Positions 1 to 13,600 of a stretch of 64,000 nt of DNA are shown in pieces. Position 1 is the first letter of the stretch; the number at the start of each line of letters is the position of its first letter. Both the position numbers and the translations under genes were made by a program. The notes under the pieces were generated by a model. The model was not told the DNA's origin. It was given only the letters and a program-made list of their open reading frames with translations, and ran no database searches. The DNA comes from Campylorhamphus procurvoides. Its lineage: Eukaryota; Chordata; Aves; Passeriformes; Dendrocolaptidae. The stretch covers positions 1,112,739 to 1,176,738 of the forward strand of contig WBMV01006429.1 in assembly GCA_013396655.1 (NCBI GenBank), given 5' to 3'.

Positions 1-3000
1 CAGCCCCTCCCCTTCCCCCCCCTGCCCCGTGGAGGGATGGAAACTGTACATGTGGGCAGACACAGGTCAGGAAAGTGGGACCCTCTTAGATTGGCTTGGC
101 TGATAAGAAAATGCTTGAATAGCTGCACCCAGAGCCGCTTTCTGATGGGAAAACGGCTCTGTTTTAATGATGTATTTGATATGAAAGGGCACGGCGCTGC
201 AGTGCGTGGCTTGCAATAAGAGGAGAGCAGATATGACAGCTGAGGCTTCACAATGTTAGGAATAGGCCTTTCAGACTCCAAGACAAGGAAAACAAACACC
301 GACGGACAAATTTGCGGCTGGAATAATAGACTGGTGGGTTTGGGGGGACATGCTTGAAATCAGCTTCTCTTGACAGCTTCTATATTTGCCTCGTGCTGCC
401 TCCGTTTCCTGCAGCATCCCCACCCCCACAAACTCCTCTGCTCCAGGTAGAGCTGGAGGTTTAACTAATTCCTCAAAGCACAGTCGTGGGAATTATCATT
501 GCAAGTGCATCCTCCGTGCAGCAGAGCAGAGACAGCCACCCCAGCCCAACCTGAAGGGCTTGTGTGGTGCTCAGGATGTGAAGGATCAGGGCTAAGATAC
601 CCAGAAAGTTATTCACAAAAGGTGGCAAAGTGGGTTTTGGTCACCGACAAGAAAAAAACAAGCCAGCTTTTATTCAGGGAGCGAATCACAGGAATGGGAA
701 AGCAGTTTAAGAATCTGAGCTGGCTATATCAGAACACTGTTGCCTATATTTATATATGGGAGGGAGAGGAAGACATATAATATAGATGTATCTATTTGGA
801 GTTGCTTGGTTACTCAGGCAGTTTGACAGCCAGGCACAGCTTGGCATTTGTGCCTTTGGGAGGTAGGAAGGACGTGGAGAGATGGACCAGCATTTGATGG
901 CAACAGAGGAGGAGAATTTCTTCCCCATTGCCCTTCCCTGCCAGGCATTCTTCTCTTCCACAGGTTCCCCTGGACATATGTGATGCTCTGCATTACCATT
1001 AGCCCCAGAAATTAATTGGTGGTAGTTCCTTCTATTACATTCAATATTCTATTTACTTGGGATATGTTTCTCTCTTCTTTTTATCCCATGGAGCCCTGGG
1101 GACATTGTTAGTGCTCAAAGTCACTTAACCTTCCCTGTCTCCAAAGTGACCTGTCAATATCTGAGCACTCTCTTTTTTACACATTGGCCAGTCTTACCCA
1201 TTTAAATGCCTTCTAAAATACATCATTATGGAATTCTTTTACTAAGCTTTTGGTTTCTTCTCAGTTTATTTTCTCTCCAAGAATTGTATATCTGCATTCA
1301 CTTGCCAGACCCTTAGCTTTTAGGCTTTAGAGTTTTTAGACACATCTCCTGATGAAATAATTGCTAAATGGTCTAAAACTGAATATCATTCCAGTTCTTA
1401 AACATACCAACAAATTCCTTGCATATTGTGGCCCTTTTAAGTAATGACAAGTTTAATTTCCATATAGCCACACAAAGCTTTGTAAAGAAACTGTGTCATA
1501 TTCTACAATTTCAGAGTGGAAGGGGTAGAAAAACTATCAGGATGACTGCTGAATAAATGACTGTACGAATAAAACAGCTCAAGCATGTGACACACTCAGC
1601 TTTCATAGTCTCCTGGTATATGATAGACAGAGTTCCATTTATTTTTTTTATTTTTTTTTGGCTATCTGGACCCACCATAAAATGTTCAGAGTTACTCATT
1701 CTCCGTTTTGTTTGTTTTAACAAAACAAGATTTTCAGAGGGGATGGCCAGGTTTCTGCTCCTGTGAAGACTCACACATTTACTCAGGTACTGTGAGACAT
1801 TTAACTGGTCCTCATTTTCAGGGCTGGGGCCTAAGTATTTCAAGCTATACAACAGCAAATGTCTAAAGATGAGAATTCCACCACAGCTGGAATTACTGAA
1901 GGTTTGCTTTCATTTCCTGGCCATGTTGGGGATCCAGAGCCAGCGAGTTCACTGCTCTTCTGGTTTTCACCCTTACCATTGAAATTGTATTTTTCAGGAA
2001 TGCAAAAGCACTGAATCCATCAAAGTGTTGTATGTAGTAGTGGCTATTTACAGCCAGGGGAATGTATTTGGCTGCTCTTTCTGCTGCCCTCTCTGGTTTC
2101 CTTTGACTCCAGGGAGTCTGTCCACATTGTGTTGTCAAAGCACAGTCACTGTGGTGCATGAGCAGCCAAACTACTTGAGATTCATTTTAGTCTTCCCACT
2201 TTCTAGGATTACCCATACACTTGTGAGGAGTTTTAATCCACAGCCTTGTGGTGAGCTCTTCTGTTGGACAAACCTCAACATGATGCTGCAGCCTCAGGAT
2301 GGAGAAGCCCAGGAACTGCCTGAAACACCAAGACTGCCCTTCCAGGACAGCACAGCCAGCAGGGACCTGGGCACACTGCATTATCCTCCCAAGCAAAGGG
2401 CTGTCTGTGCAAGAAATATTTTGCTTTTGTAGTATTTGATTTTGGGGTTCGCTCTTCCCGTGTGTGCTGGTCCATTTTCATGTCAGAGGAGATGAATCAG
2501 TGCAACAGGATCTGCTTCCAGAGCTGAGGGCAAGGAGATCTAAGGTGATGCTCCATTCCTGGGGGCCACAACCATCCCCTGGGAACATTTCACCCACGTG
2601 GTGGGGAGTTTGACAGTGCCTGAGGACAGGTGGTGTCACCTGCAATCTTTACAGAAGGATTTTCAGTGATATCTTCCTTAAAACCAATCTAGGATGAAAG
2701 CTTTTCAAGGTGCAGCTTAGATACTCTAAAGGCTGGATGACACAGGGCTATTTCAGGATACATTCTTGTCAGGAAACCCTGAAAATATCTTGTGTTTTTT
2801 AAAAACCTCTTTTTGGGTAAGCCCCTCTCAAAAATTATACTTGAACCTTTCAATAACAGCAACCAAAAGCTAATAGGAAGTGAGTGCATCAGTTCATCTG
2901 CTGCTGTGATAGGTAATTTTATATATTGGCTTGCTAAATAATAAAGTAAAATAAATTAGTTCCTATCAAACGTTTCCTGAGTGCATTTCAGCCGGAGTTT

Positions 3001-3039
3001 ATTGTTATTTATTCATCTGTTGGGTTGCATTTGTAAAAG

Positions 3040-3140
3040 CCAAAGCTGCTTTGAGAGTGTATGTGACTGGAATAGTCGAAACGGAGAAGCCGTGAGTTGG
3101 GAACGAAGCCAGCAAGTCATTAATTAAGGAGCTGTACAGT
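3040..3140. promoter_or_regulatory. Candidate conserved non-coding element
   Basis: Four CpG dinucleotides lie within about 60 bp of otherwise average-GC sequence, next to an AT-rich TCATTAATTAAGG core that carries a homeodomain-type TAATTA site. Retained CpGs in a CpG-poor region can mark constraint. No other evidence; this is inference only. Confidence 0.2.
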
Positions 3141-4794
3141 TTGCAGTCAGACTTGTGCATCCTGAAAACTGCCTAAAATCTGTGGCTGAATCCTTCCAGT
3201 GGCAGAGGCGTCCCCAGCAGTGTGTGTGTCACCAGGTGGGCAGCACTGGGAGCACAGGGCTGGTGGCCGTGGTGCTGTGACCCCAGCAGGGGACAGGCAG
3301 CCCTTGGTGCAGGAGGTGGAGGAGCCAGAGCACAGTGAGAATGAATGCAGGGCTGCTGACACATTGGGTTGCATCTCCTGTGGTCCCAACATCTCCCATC
3401 CCACCCCACGAGGCTGTGCAGGGCTCAGGGAGAGCTGCACCGCAAAGTATCAGCTTTCTGCCTCTAGCTTGACTTGGCTTTATCCTCCCAGAAGGTATAG
3501 AATGTTCTTTGCATCCTATCTACACTGCCAAGCCTGCATTTCTGGCCACAGCTAATGGCCCCCACTGCAGAAACAGCTGAGAGGGAGATGGGGTAGCAAA
3601 TGACAGGGCAGCTGTACTTTAAAACTGAAACTGCTTCAGATCCTCCAGGTTTTGTTTCACATGTTACTTTCCTGGCCCCTCTCAAAAAGCCTTGTGTGAT
3701 GCAGCCAAGAGAAGTGCCTGGGCAGCACAACTGGCCTTCTCTGTCTCTACACTTGTAACCCTTCTAACTGCACTGTCAAAGCGTGGTTTGTACCCTTTCA
3801 GTGGCAATGGAATCATGCATTTTAACTATTCTTTATCTTTACTTGCCATTTGAAATATGTACAGTCACTGGGCCAACTTGCATTCGAAAATGATGGAGTG
3901 GGAGCTTCACTGGACAACAACAGCTGCTCAAACAAATGAAAAGCATTTTCTCCCTTTATTTACCCTGGAACAGTGAGTGTGGATACAGCATCTGCTCCTC
4001 TGTGAGGTCTTTGCTTCTTGCCCAACTTCCAGCTGGAATGACTGAGAGTCAGTGTGATCTACTGACCTTCCTCAAGGTCTCTAGTGATGCCACCCAAAAC
4101 AGAACAAAGCATCCTAGAGGATGCCTTTCCTGCTAATCCCTGCATCAATACATTTCCAAGATCATTATTGGGCTTTCATGCACTGCCAAAAGATTGCGTT
4201 CCAGCAGTTCTCTCATTGCCTGTGTTGTGTATCCTTTGGAGTGTTCTACTTTATAAATCATTTTAACTTCCATTGTACATCAGGCTCCCCTTGTGTAATA
4301 ATCAGAAACGTGGGAAACCATTTCTTCCTATCTTCCCAAACAGACACTGGAAACGTCAAAGATAAAGAAAGATGGAAGGAGAAGTTGCAGCTCAAGTCCT
4401 TTTGAGTCCTTGCAGTGAAGGCAGCGTGTCTGGAGGATGCTACCACAGCCTCACCTCCTGCCAAATTCCTGGGAGGAAAAGCCAGGCTTCTTTGGTTGCT
4501 TAACTAAAGGCACTTGAATGACAACTTCCCACGGCTGAGATATTTATTTCACTTTAAAAAAAACCCCACAGACACTAAAACTCCAAAATCTCACAGGCAA
4601 GGAGCACGCTGCAAATCCTCACCTGTTCCCAGTATGGACAAATCCTCCAGTGCCAGCTCTGAACCTGCAGCCTCGGGGTGGTGACTCTTGGCGAGAGACC
4701 GCAGGGAGGGACAATCCCATCGCCTCCTGGGACACCATGGAAACCGAGCTGCCTGCTATTGTGGGGGAGAACAAAGTCCTGGAGAGCAGCAGGC

Positions 4795-4995
4795 ACCTTT
4801 GTCTTCTAATTAGCACCGATGGCTAAAGCTCTTTCGAGAGGGGACTTTCCCACTGTGTGTTTGCACAGAGGGAGCTGATCCGATGAGGGCAGCTGAATGT
4901 GCGGGATAAATAATGAACTGCACAATAAACACGGCGAGACTGGTTCAGTTGGGGGAGAAAAATAAACACAGCAAACAAAGGCATTCATCGTGTTA
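4795..4995. promoter_or_regulatory. Candidate conserved non-coding element
   Basis: About seven CpG dinucleotides are spread over 200 bp of balanced composition, together with CTAATTAG, GGGACTTTCCC (a perfect NF-kB-type palindrome at 4840-4850) and several ATAAA/AATAAT blocks. The region contains no open frame of note. It could be an enhancer; no conservation data are available here. Confidence 0.25.
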
Positions 4996-7900
4996 GTTAG
5001 AAATCCCCAATCAGGACCCAGCAGAGATTCTTACAAACTTCCTCAGAGAGTCCAGTTATAAACTTTATTCCATAAGTGTCAGAAAGTACTTTGCACACCA
5101 AAGTTTGTAGCATTGAGTATCTGCCCAAAGGGCAGAATGAGCACAAATTTCCTTTTCTATCCATACTCAGTGTCTAATGTAAGTCTGATGTTTAGAAACA
5201 CTGGCTTTGCATATTCCTTCCATGTGGCAGCAAAGAACTACTGCTTGATCTCTCCTCTAGCAAGAAAAAATTAGCAAAATATCTATTTCTACAATGGCTG
5301 TACATTAACCAGCCAGGGAACCTTGTGATGTACAGGGAAAACATTTACGTTGTAAAGCATGATAAGGGCTGCAAATGCTGCCAGTGCTGCAGAGCTCTGG
5401 GCTCAGAGCCACTCTCCTGGCCTCACTCAGATGTTATTGATCTATTCTACAGTGAGATGATCACAGGAGATCCTCCTTACGTCATTTAACTTGGATTTGG
5501 GCTTGGATGGGGATTCTTTTCTTTGCTTTCTTCTTTATTCTTCATTTCTGCAGTTATTAATATAACGCATCATTAGTGAATTTCACAGGTAAGTGGTTCT
5601 CGTCTCTGCTGGCACATTATTAATCAAGAGTGATGAAGATGCTGCACACTCTCACACTTGAGCTATGTGGCCAGGCTTTGACCCACCTGCAGTGTGCTGT
5701 AGGGATGAGCCACAGCAGCACATGGAGGGCAGGGACACGCAGGGACATTTGTGGGACAGGCAGGGGCTCCTGAATCCCGCACAGCTCTGAGCTGAGCAGG
5801 AGCCAGCAGCCCTACTTTATGCACACACACAGGGAAGCCAGAGCCAGGGAGGATATGGGACGTGTCAGCTCTCCAAGAGATTGATAACTGACAGGAGGGA
5901 AAAAAACCCACCCAGACAAGAAAAGATCTGCCATTCTGACACCCTGCTTTGCACAGAGATGCTCTCCTGGCCATCTGTTCCTCTGCACGTGGGTGCTCAC
6001 CAGTCCTGAACTGGGGAGTCTCTGCAGGCTGGACCCATTATTTGGGTCTGGCACTCCTGCCCCTTCTGCCCTCCAGGCCAATTTACTCAATTTAGGCACT
6101 TCCAAGCAAGATTTTGGTGACAGTAACAATCATAACACCATAGATGCAGGGGATAAACAGACCAGCTCTTAACAGCTACTAGTTTTTGTTTATTTCTCTA
6201 AACAAGCATTTCTCACTGGAACTCATCCTGCAAGCAAGAAAATCCACGAGACTTCCAGAAGCAAAGGATGAAGTTGAGTTCTGAGGAGATCCCTTCTGGC
6301 CCTGTTACTGAGTCAGTGGGCAGCCTGTGACCCTGCTCCATGGAAAGGGCAGCCTTAGTTCTCCCATGTGCTCCCTGGTAAAGGCAGAGATTTAGGAAGA
6401 GTAAGACACACAACTGAGTTGCCACAATTTGGCAACTTCTCACACTTTGTATGCTGGCTCTTTGGAGGAGTTTAATATCATTGGGTAGTACAGCACTTTT
6501 TGTGTGGAAAGCCCTACCACATACCTGTGCTGCCATGAGACCTCCCCTGCACACACGTACATCCAAAAATGTCAAACTCATCTCCTGAGCTTGTCAGAAA
6601 TAGTTATCATCACAGCCTGAGCTCTGGAGCTTGTGAATGGTAATGCTGAACCCTCCAAACAGGAGATGTCATCCTGTCACCATGAATGACAGATGATTAT
6701 GGCTCTTTTTAGATGCCTGTAATTAATGTTACTTTTTAACTTGGACAGGAACATCCAAGAACACGGTAAGTGGGGAAACCCTTCAGAAGCTTTGGCTTCC
6801 TTTTCCTCTCCCTGCTTATTTACCCTACGGGTCTTTCAATAAATTAAAGGAATCACTGCTGTTGCCTATAAAATATCCCAGAAGGGAAGATGAAATTCTG
6901 AGCCCCAGATAGGCACATAGATAAGTGTCCCAGGTAGGCTGAAGGCAGGGGTCAGGCACACCCCATCCTTCCCTGGCAGTGCTCACACAGGAGCCACACA
7001 GGGAGCAGTGCCCTGAAAATCAGCACTGGCTGCCACCAACCTCTCTCTTTGCCCTCTGACTCCTCATATCCTCTGCCATCGCTGTCTTTTATCACCTTTT
7101 TGCATCTATTTGTTCCCATTTTTGCTCCCAACCCGTGGCAGGAGGTTTCATAAGGGCAATGCAATTTAATGCGTGGTGGATGCACAATCTCAGCACCGGG
7201 CTCAGGTACCTGGAGAGGGTGGTTTAGAATAATAAATAACTCCTGGCTGCACATCCTGTGCTGCTGTTTAACTATGTGATGCTGAACATCAACCAAAGAG
7301 GGATTAGATTTTCCTGGTAATACCTAAACAGCAAAATGAACAAGATCTCTTAGCTCTTCAAATAAAATCGTGTATTTTTAGCCTGTGGAAATTCAAATCG
7401 AGACTCAGCCAGAGAACAAGGGGAAAAAAAAAGGCAAAACAAAGATTATTGAAAGCTTATGTTTAAACAGTTTCAGCCCAAATATTTACTGATCACACAC
7501 ACAAAAATGCTGGTATGTTTTGCAATAAAAAAGCAGGCCCTTTAGTTGCATAGGAAGCCAGGTTTGGGGATTCAAGAGAAAATAAACATGCCCCCTGCAG
7601 AATTCACTGTAAAGACTTACATTTATTTACATTCCTGTTTTTGTTTAACCTACATTCCCCTGACAGAGGGGTTGTTTTGGGTAATAATCTTTTCATATAG
7701 GCCAAGTCTACAAGAAACTATTTGCAATTCATTTAAAATATGGATTTTGGAATCTGCTGTAAATCCCTTTTTCTAAGATAAAAAAAGGCAGAGAGAAGAA
7801 ATAACATGCCATTTAATCTTTGGGCTCATCAACTCCTGCAAGATTATTTTGACAGTTAATTTAATGTATTTAACTGAACTTCCAGTCTGCTCTGCTTGAA

Positions 7901-10429
7901 GAAAGCCATCATTTATGACTTGCTGTTGTGTAGGAGCACCCCAGATAGCTGCAGTGTCTTTTGAAGAAATATTTACGAGGGGAAAGAGCATATATTAACG
8001 TTTCCTTGCTGTTCAAGCTCAGCTCTAAAATCCTCAGTGCATCCTGTGTGCCTGTTCCCCAGCTCATATCAGCTGCTTCTCCCCAGGGAGGTGGCAGCCC
8101 AGGATTGCTGGTGAATGGATAGTGGGGAAAGCAAAATGTATGTCCCCCAAAAAAGAGGCTGATCTCCCCCCGGGCACTGCTGCAGCCACTGGCACAGGGA
8201 ATATTCATGGTCAAGGGCTGTTGGTGCTGCAAACCAAGAGAGCTGTGCTGAGGACAGGCAGCCTGGGCTGCAGCCATTGCCCCTTCTCTTCCCCAGTGCA
8301 AGTGTCAGGTGATGCTGGGCAGGGATTGGAGAGGTCCCCCCACCCCAAGGGGGTTTGACCATCTCTGTCCTTTCAGAAACAGGTAGAGGTTGTGGCCATA
8401 CAAAGTATGAATTTGCAGGATGCATCGCTGAGGGTTTTAGGACCAGAAAGGCAGCAAACCCCAAACCCTGACAGCCTTGTCTGGAGAAAGGACAGCTCTG
8501 AGAGACAAGGAGAGACAGGACAGAGCTGCCAGGCTGGGGACATGTCCTGGTCACCACACATGCAGCTCACATCAGCCTCCCATAAAACTGCCTCCCTTCC
8601 CTGGGGGCTTCTCTGAGGTGGAGCTCATTGGGGTGCGAGACCCCCGGGCTCTCCTGGAGCTGCCGTGGCTCTCAGGCCCCCAGCACTCCTGCAGCAGCTC
8701 AGGAAACAAGGCAGGCTTTTGTGTTACAAACAACAAGAAGTAGGTCAGATCCCACAAATGCATACAGACAGGGAGGAAGGCACTTGTGGTTCTTTACTCT
8801 CCTCTTTGGAACAAGCACCAAAAGCACTCAATGGAAGTAGAAGGTCAGACACGTGATGAGGTGGGTGAAGGTCCTTCAGGGGTGTCACCACATCAAGACC
8901 TCCTGTGTTAACAGGAAATGAAGGGTAGTTGTAAAGGAGACTTAGAGGAACAGAGGGACCAACTCATAGGGAAGTCTGCTGTCCAGGGTCATTCTCATGA
9001 GGCCCAGCCAAATGCTCTAACCCCCAACTGCATTTTTGGGTGTTTTTGGTGAGCAAGGTTTTGACCATGTGTGTGCTTGTCCTTCCCTTTCCAAATGCAT
9101 GATTTAGAGGAAATTATTTTCCCAGGAACTATTAAGGCTGGAGCACCATTTAATTAAGCTGTTGTTTTAAACGTGCTCTGATGTTTTACCAGCCTGTTGA
9201 AGACCTAGGAGACAATAAAAACTTGTCTGCAACCTCTTTCTGTGTTCTGAGAGCACACTTTAATTACCACCCTCTATCCCTTTTGCAGTCAGACATTTCA
9301 CAGGCTCTCTGCTGTGGTGCAGAGGAGTGATGGTACTTTTCGGCCTCCAGATGATGCCAGGCACTCACCTGGGAAGCAGCTGAACAAAGAAGGCTCCTGG
9401 AGAGAAATAATTGAGGGCACCAAACAATTTACAGGACAGCATCCCACAGCTTGTCTGTTCACAACATAATAAACCCATAAATGGGCCAGATCTTCTGACA
9501 CAAGGAACTGGCTTGGTTGTATTGAGCAAGGATAATAAACAGGAGCCAAGTAACTGTGTGTTAATCATGTCCTCAAGATTCTTCTGTCTCAAAATCTCGG
9601 GGTCAAATGGTTTTGTTGCCAGACTTTGACCTCCTGGCCCATAATCACAGCCAAGCTTGAAGTGCAATCAGCTGCAATTTGCAGAAACCCCTACAAGTGT
9701 GGAGACTCCCTGGAGTGCAATCCTCTTGTGCACATTTTTCCTCCAAACTCTGGAGTATCAAACAGTTGAAGAGCTGGCTGTAGGTACACTGGTGTGAGCA
9801 CAGCAGCTGCTCACCTGGCTGCAGCTCTGCTCAACAGGGATAGCCCCATCCCTTGGAATGTCTTGGGAAGTACCAAACTGCTTCTCCACAGAAGCAGTTA
9901 AGGGGGGGAAGAAAACCCCTCATCATAAATATTCACAGGATCACATGCAAGACAGAAAATCCTGTCTAAATGAAGGAAGATAAATTAGGAGAAGATGCTG
10001 GCCTGCTGATTAAAACTTAACCCCCCCTCCCCATGATAGGCTGGCATTTGTCTGCTCTTCAGGTACTGCAGTGACACAGAGAGCCCCTCCGGCTGCTGGT
10101 GACATTAAAGGATGAAACTCCCTTGATTTTAGGAGGAGCAGGTACCATGGGACTGATGGTCAGTCCTACACAGGGGAGAAGTCACTTGCTGTGCAGCAAC
10201 ACCCAGCACCTCCTGCCCCCTCCAGTGTCCTTGGGGACAGGCTCTGGTGCCACCCCACTGAGGAGGGGGGTAGGCATCCTTTGGTATGTGCCTGTACCTT
10301 TCCCTCATTGTAATTAAAATCAAACCTGTTGACAGTTGTATCAGTAAACCAAATTTGATTCAAAGAAAGCAAAATGATGAAATGGGAGGAAAAGGAGCAT
10401 CCCTTGCACTCCCAGCCAAGCCCTGATTA

Positions 10430-10650
10430 ATTTTTCATTTACAATTATTTTCCGTGCAGCACTCGAGAGTTCAGGTAGTAACATTAAAAATTCCCTGTGC
10501 CCTCAGCTTTCCCTAATTAAAATTGACAACCCTCATTTTGAACCACAAACATAATTACCCAGTCCTGTTCACCGACTTGATAGCTGCGGTTGTTTGTTGA
10601 TAATTTATGAGCGTTGGAGAAGACGAATAACAAAGCCGAGGCTCGGAGAA
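10430..10650. promoter_or_regulatory. Candidate conserved enhancer-like element
   Basis: This AT-rich, low-complexity-free stretch contains several homeodomain cores (TTAATT, CTAATTAAAA, ATAATTACC). A RUNX-like TGCGGT (10585-10590) is followed directly by a forkhead-like TGTTTGTTGATA. About eight CpGs are kept despite the low GC. This combination is common in deeply conserved vertebrate enhancers. Function is inferred from motif content alone. Confidence 0.35.
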
Positions 10651-10654
10651 ACCT

Positions 10655-13600
10655 CTCAGCTCCTGCCTTTGATGTCACAAACACGCCAGTGGCAGATGAA
10701 GCTGCTCAGAGGGTGTGTAGGGTCCCTTCCAGGCTGAGCTGTGCCTCTCACCTGTGCTGGTGATGCCCACAGGACTCGTGGCCCCACTGCAGGTGTTGGG
10801 ACAGAACACTCTGGATGGACCTTCTGGAGTGTTTGCAGGAACATCAGAGCAGGTCCTCGACTCCAGCTGCTTTGGGGCATGAAAGCTGACCTGGGGTTGG
10901 CTCAGGATGCCCCAAAAGGAGAAGGCATCACTTGTGTGGGCACTTAGTGTTTCCTTGTCACTGTTTGTGACATCTGCCATCACCCCAAGCCAGAGGTCCA
11001 GCTGAGCCTGGCTTGCCTCAGTGGCACCACATCACCCATGCCAAGTGACTTTCCAAGAACAGTCTGAAAAGCAGCTTCCCCACACTAGAATTCAATAAAA
11101 AACCCACTTTTTCTGAGGTTTTCCAACATTTCCTTATCATCTACAAAACCCCATGTCTGAGCACCTGCCCAAAATCCTGGCCACAATGAATATTTTGTTT
11201 GGGGTCTTGTAAAATCAGCTCCATGCAGCCCATTCATCCCTCCTAATCTGGGGTTTGGGGACTCTGAATTTCCCCCTGCCCAGGGACACAGTTAGACCTG
11301 TGGCACAGCCATCCCATCCCTCCTGGAGCTGCAGGCAGAAAACAGGGCTAAGGGGCCCAGTGTTAGAGCACACAGGATGGAGGTGGCTGGCACCAGGTGT
11401 CACCCAAAATCCCTTTTACATCAGGTGTGAGGGACAGGGAAGCAGTGAAAACAAAGAGTGATGCATTACAATAACTGTTTGCTGTTGGGTCTATTTAGAG
11501 AGAGCTTCTGCCAGCCTTGCTCTCAGGGAGAAGGAGGGAATCACATTTTTGGGGTGTGAAACTCAAATGCTACTTAGAGCAGAATGATGAAGCTTTTTCT
11601 CCAAGAAAAGCCTTGATCTTTGCCATGTTTAAGGATGATGAGAACATAGGGGTGTTCTGTCTATCAGCTTTTGGACAACCCAACCTACTACAACTGTAGG
11701 AATGTGGGGATTGGGGGTAAAAAAAAGGAGAGAAATGGAGAAGAGTAAGAAGCACAGAGCAAGGATTATTAGAAATGCATGGATAAATGAACCAGCATGC
11801 TGAGAGCTGAGCAGCACCACGGAGCAATGCAACATGCAAACAGACAGAGCAAAGCATTAATATTCCCTTTATGGCCCAAGCTTTCTGCACAGTCACAGCA
11901 AAACCAACTCAAGTGCACTCTGTTCTCCCCTGGACTTTCCCCCAGCCAAAGGATGTTGTAGATTTGCATCTTTTAAAGAAGCTGTAACTCTCTCTGTGTA
12001 AAAAGGGCAAAAGAATCCAACATGAATCATTTGGATCCTATAAGGAAAGATAAGACATTTCATTAATTGTGGGTTCCTGCTATTGCTCCTCTCTGAGCCA
12101 CTGCTGGAAAAGGAGTGTTGCCTCCTCAGTGGTCATTGTATCCTCCCTGCTAATTTGGAGGAGTTAATAAATTAAAACCTCCCTGGGGAATTAAGACTCC
12201 CCTCCCCAGAGCTGGCCTAAGATGATCATAATGATGTTTGACTTCAGCACAGCAAAGTACCATCATTTTTTATCTAAGCTCTATCCACTCATGGTCTGAT
12301 ATCCATAAACCCACTACTTCCACTGCAGAGAAAATAATTCCATGATTATTATTTTGATTTGTTTGCAATACCCAAAAACAAAGCAAATTTGCTGAAAGAA
12401 AAAGGCAGAAAAGAGAAGTTGCAAAACTTTCAGGAATTAAACATAACTCTCCTCTGTGTTTAAAGTTCTATTGCTCTGCTCTCAGTTTGGGACTGATGAG
12501 ATTTCAGTCTGGGGGTTCTCCCTGCAAAATTTTGTGGGTTTCATAATAAAAGTGAAAGAAAAGTCAAAATAGCTCATCTTGAAATATTGAAATAATGTTT
12601 TGACCTTCAGATAAAGCTTTTCTTTCAGCAGTGGTTTGGGCAGCAGTAAGGTGAGGCCAAGAAGCATTGCTGGAATATTTGGATATTGGTAAATCCACTG
12701 GAAAATTTCAGCTTGAAAATGCAACCTATTTTTGCTTCCAGCTACTCTAGGGTTTTCCCTCTGAGTTCAGTTTTTTCCCAGCATTTGTGTCTCTTCTGTT
12801 TTCCCTCAGCTTCCTGATATTTCGTCAATAACCAACAGGAAAAATGACAAACTGCCAGAAAACAATTAACATCCATCCATGCCCTTTTGCATTAACAGAA
12901 CACTCAATTTACAAACCCCCTCAGGAGAAGCCCATGGAAAGAGAGCAGTGAGATCAGGACAGCTGAGACCTGAAGAATTTAGGTTTGTGGAAGTGTCAGG
13001 GTATAACTCAACACCTGACTCCTCTGGGCTATCGATCCTGCACAGGAGAAACTACTGAGATCTGTATCAGAGATCCTGCACAGGAGGGATTTTCCTTCCC
13101 ACACCAAAACTCGGACAGGGAGAAGGTCACCACAGGAGCTTTGCTTTCCCACCAGAGCAGCAGAGCTACAAAGGGACTTACAGACATTTACGAGGTGCCC
13201 ATGGACAGGTCCTGGGAGAGTTTTGGGATGGAGGGGTTTTCTTCATGACCACATGCCTGTGCTGAATTAAAAAGCACCCCAGTCCCTGTGTGTACAGCTG
13301 CTGACACCAGCTCTGATCACAGGTTTGCCAGCAGCACAAAAAACCCCAGCTTTTAGGAACATCTCATTAAAAACAACGTGGGACGGGATTTCCCCAAATT
13401 ACCCAGCTCTGCTGCTGCGTGTATGAACAAAAGAGCTGCTTTCTGGGGTTGTGCTGCTACTTAAATGTATATTAATATCGTTGAAAACAAAATAATCCCT
13501 GATATTAAAGCACAGCAAGGGAAGCAGAGGTGGCTGGATAAAGTCTCACCAAGGCAGTCCCTTGCTCACACCGAGGTCCAGGCTGTGACCTCCCACTGCT

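Larger units (their letters stand above)
1..10425. other. Gene-free stretch (intergenic or long intron)
   Basis: I see no supportable coding exon on either strand. Open frames are short, overlap in several frames, and show no recognisable domain or splice-site pairing. Composition is mixed, with many AT-rich runs and CTG/CAG-rich patches typical of avian non-coding DNA. Two stretches that keep CpG dinucleotides outside GC-rich context (near 3.05 and 4.9 kb) are listed separately. If the ARHGAP-like gene at 34-35.7 kb is intact, this stretch could be one of its introns. Confidence 0.6.

Noticed and set aside
3370..3400. CGPNIS peptide resembling the RhoGAP FGPNIL motif
   Set aside because: Flanking residues do not fit a RhoGAP domain and no splice sites frame it.
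8069..8557. 162-codon minus-strand open frame
   Set aside because: Overlapped by long frames on both strands, no recognisable protein family.
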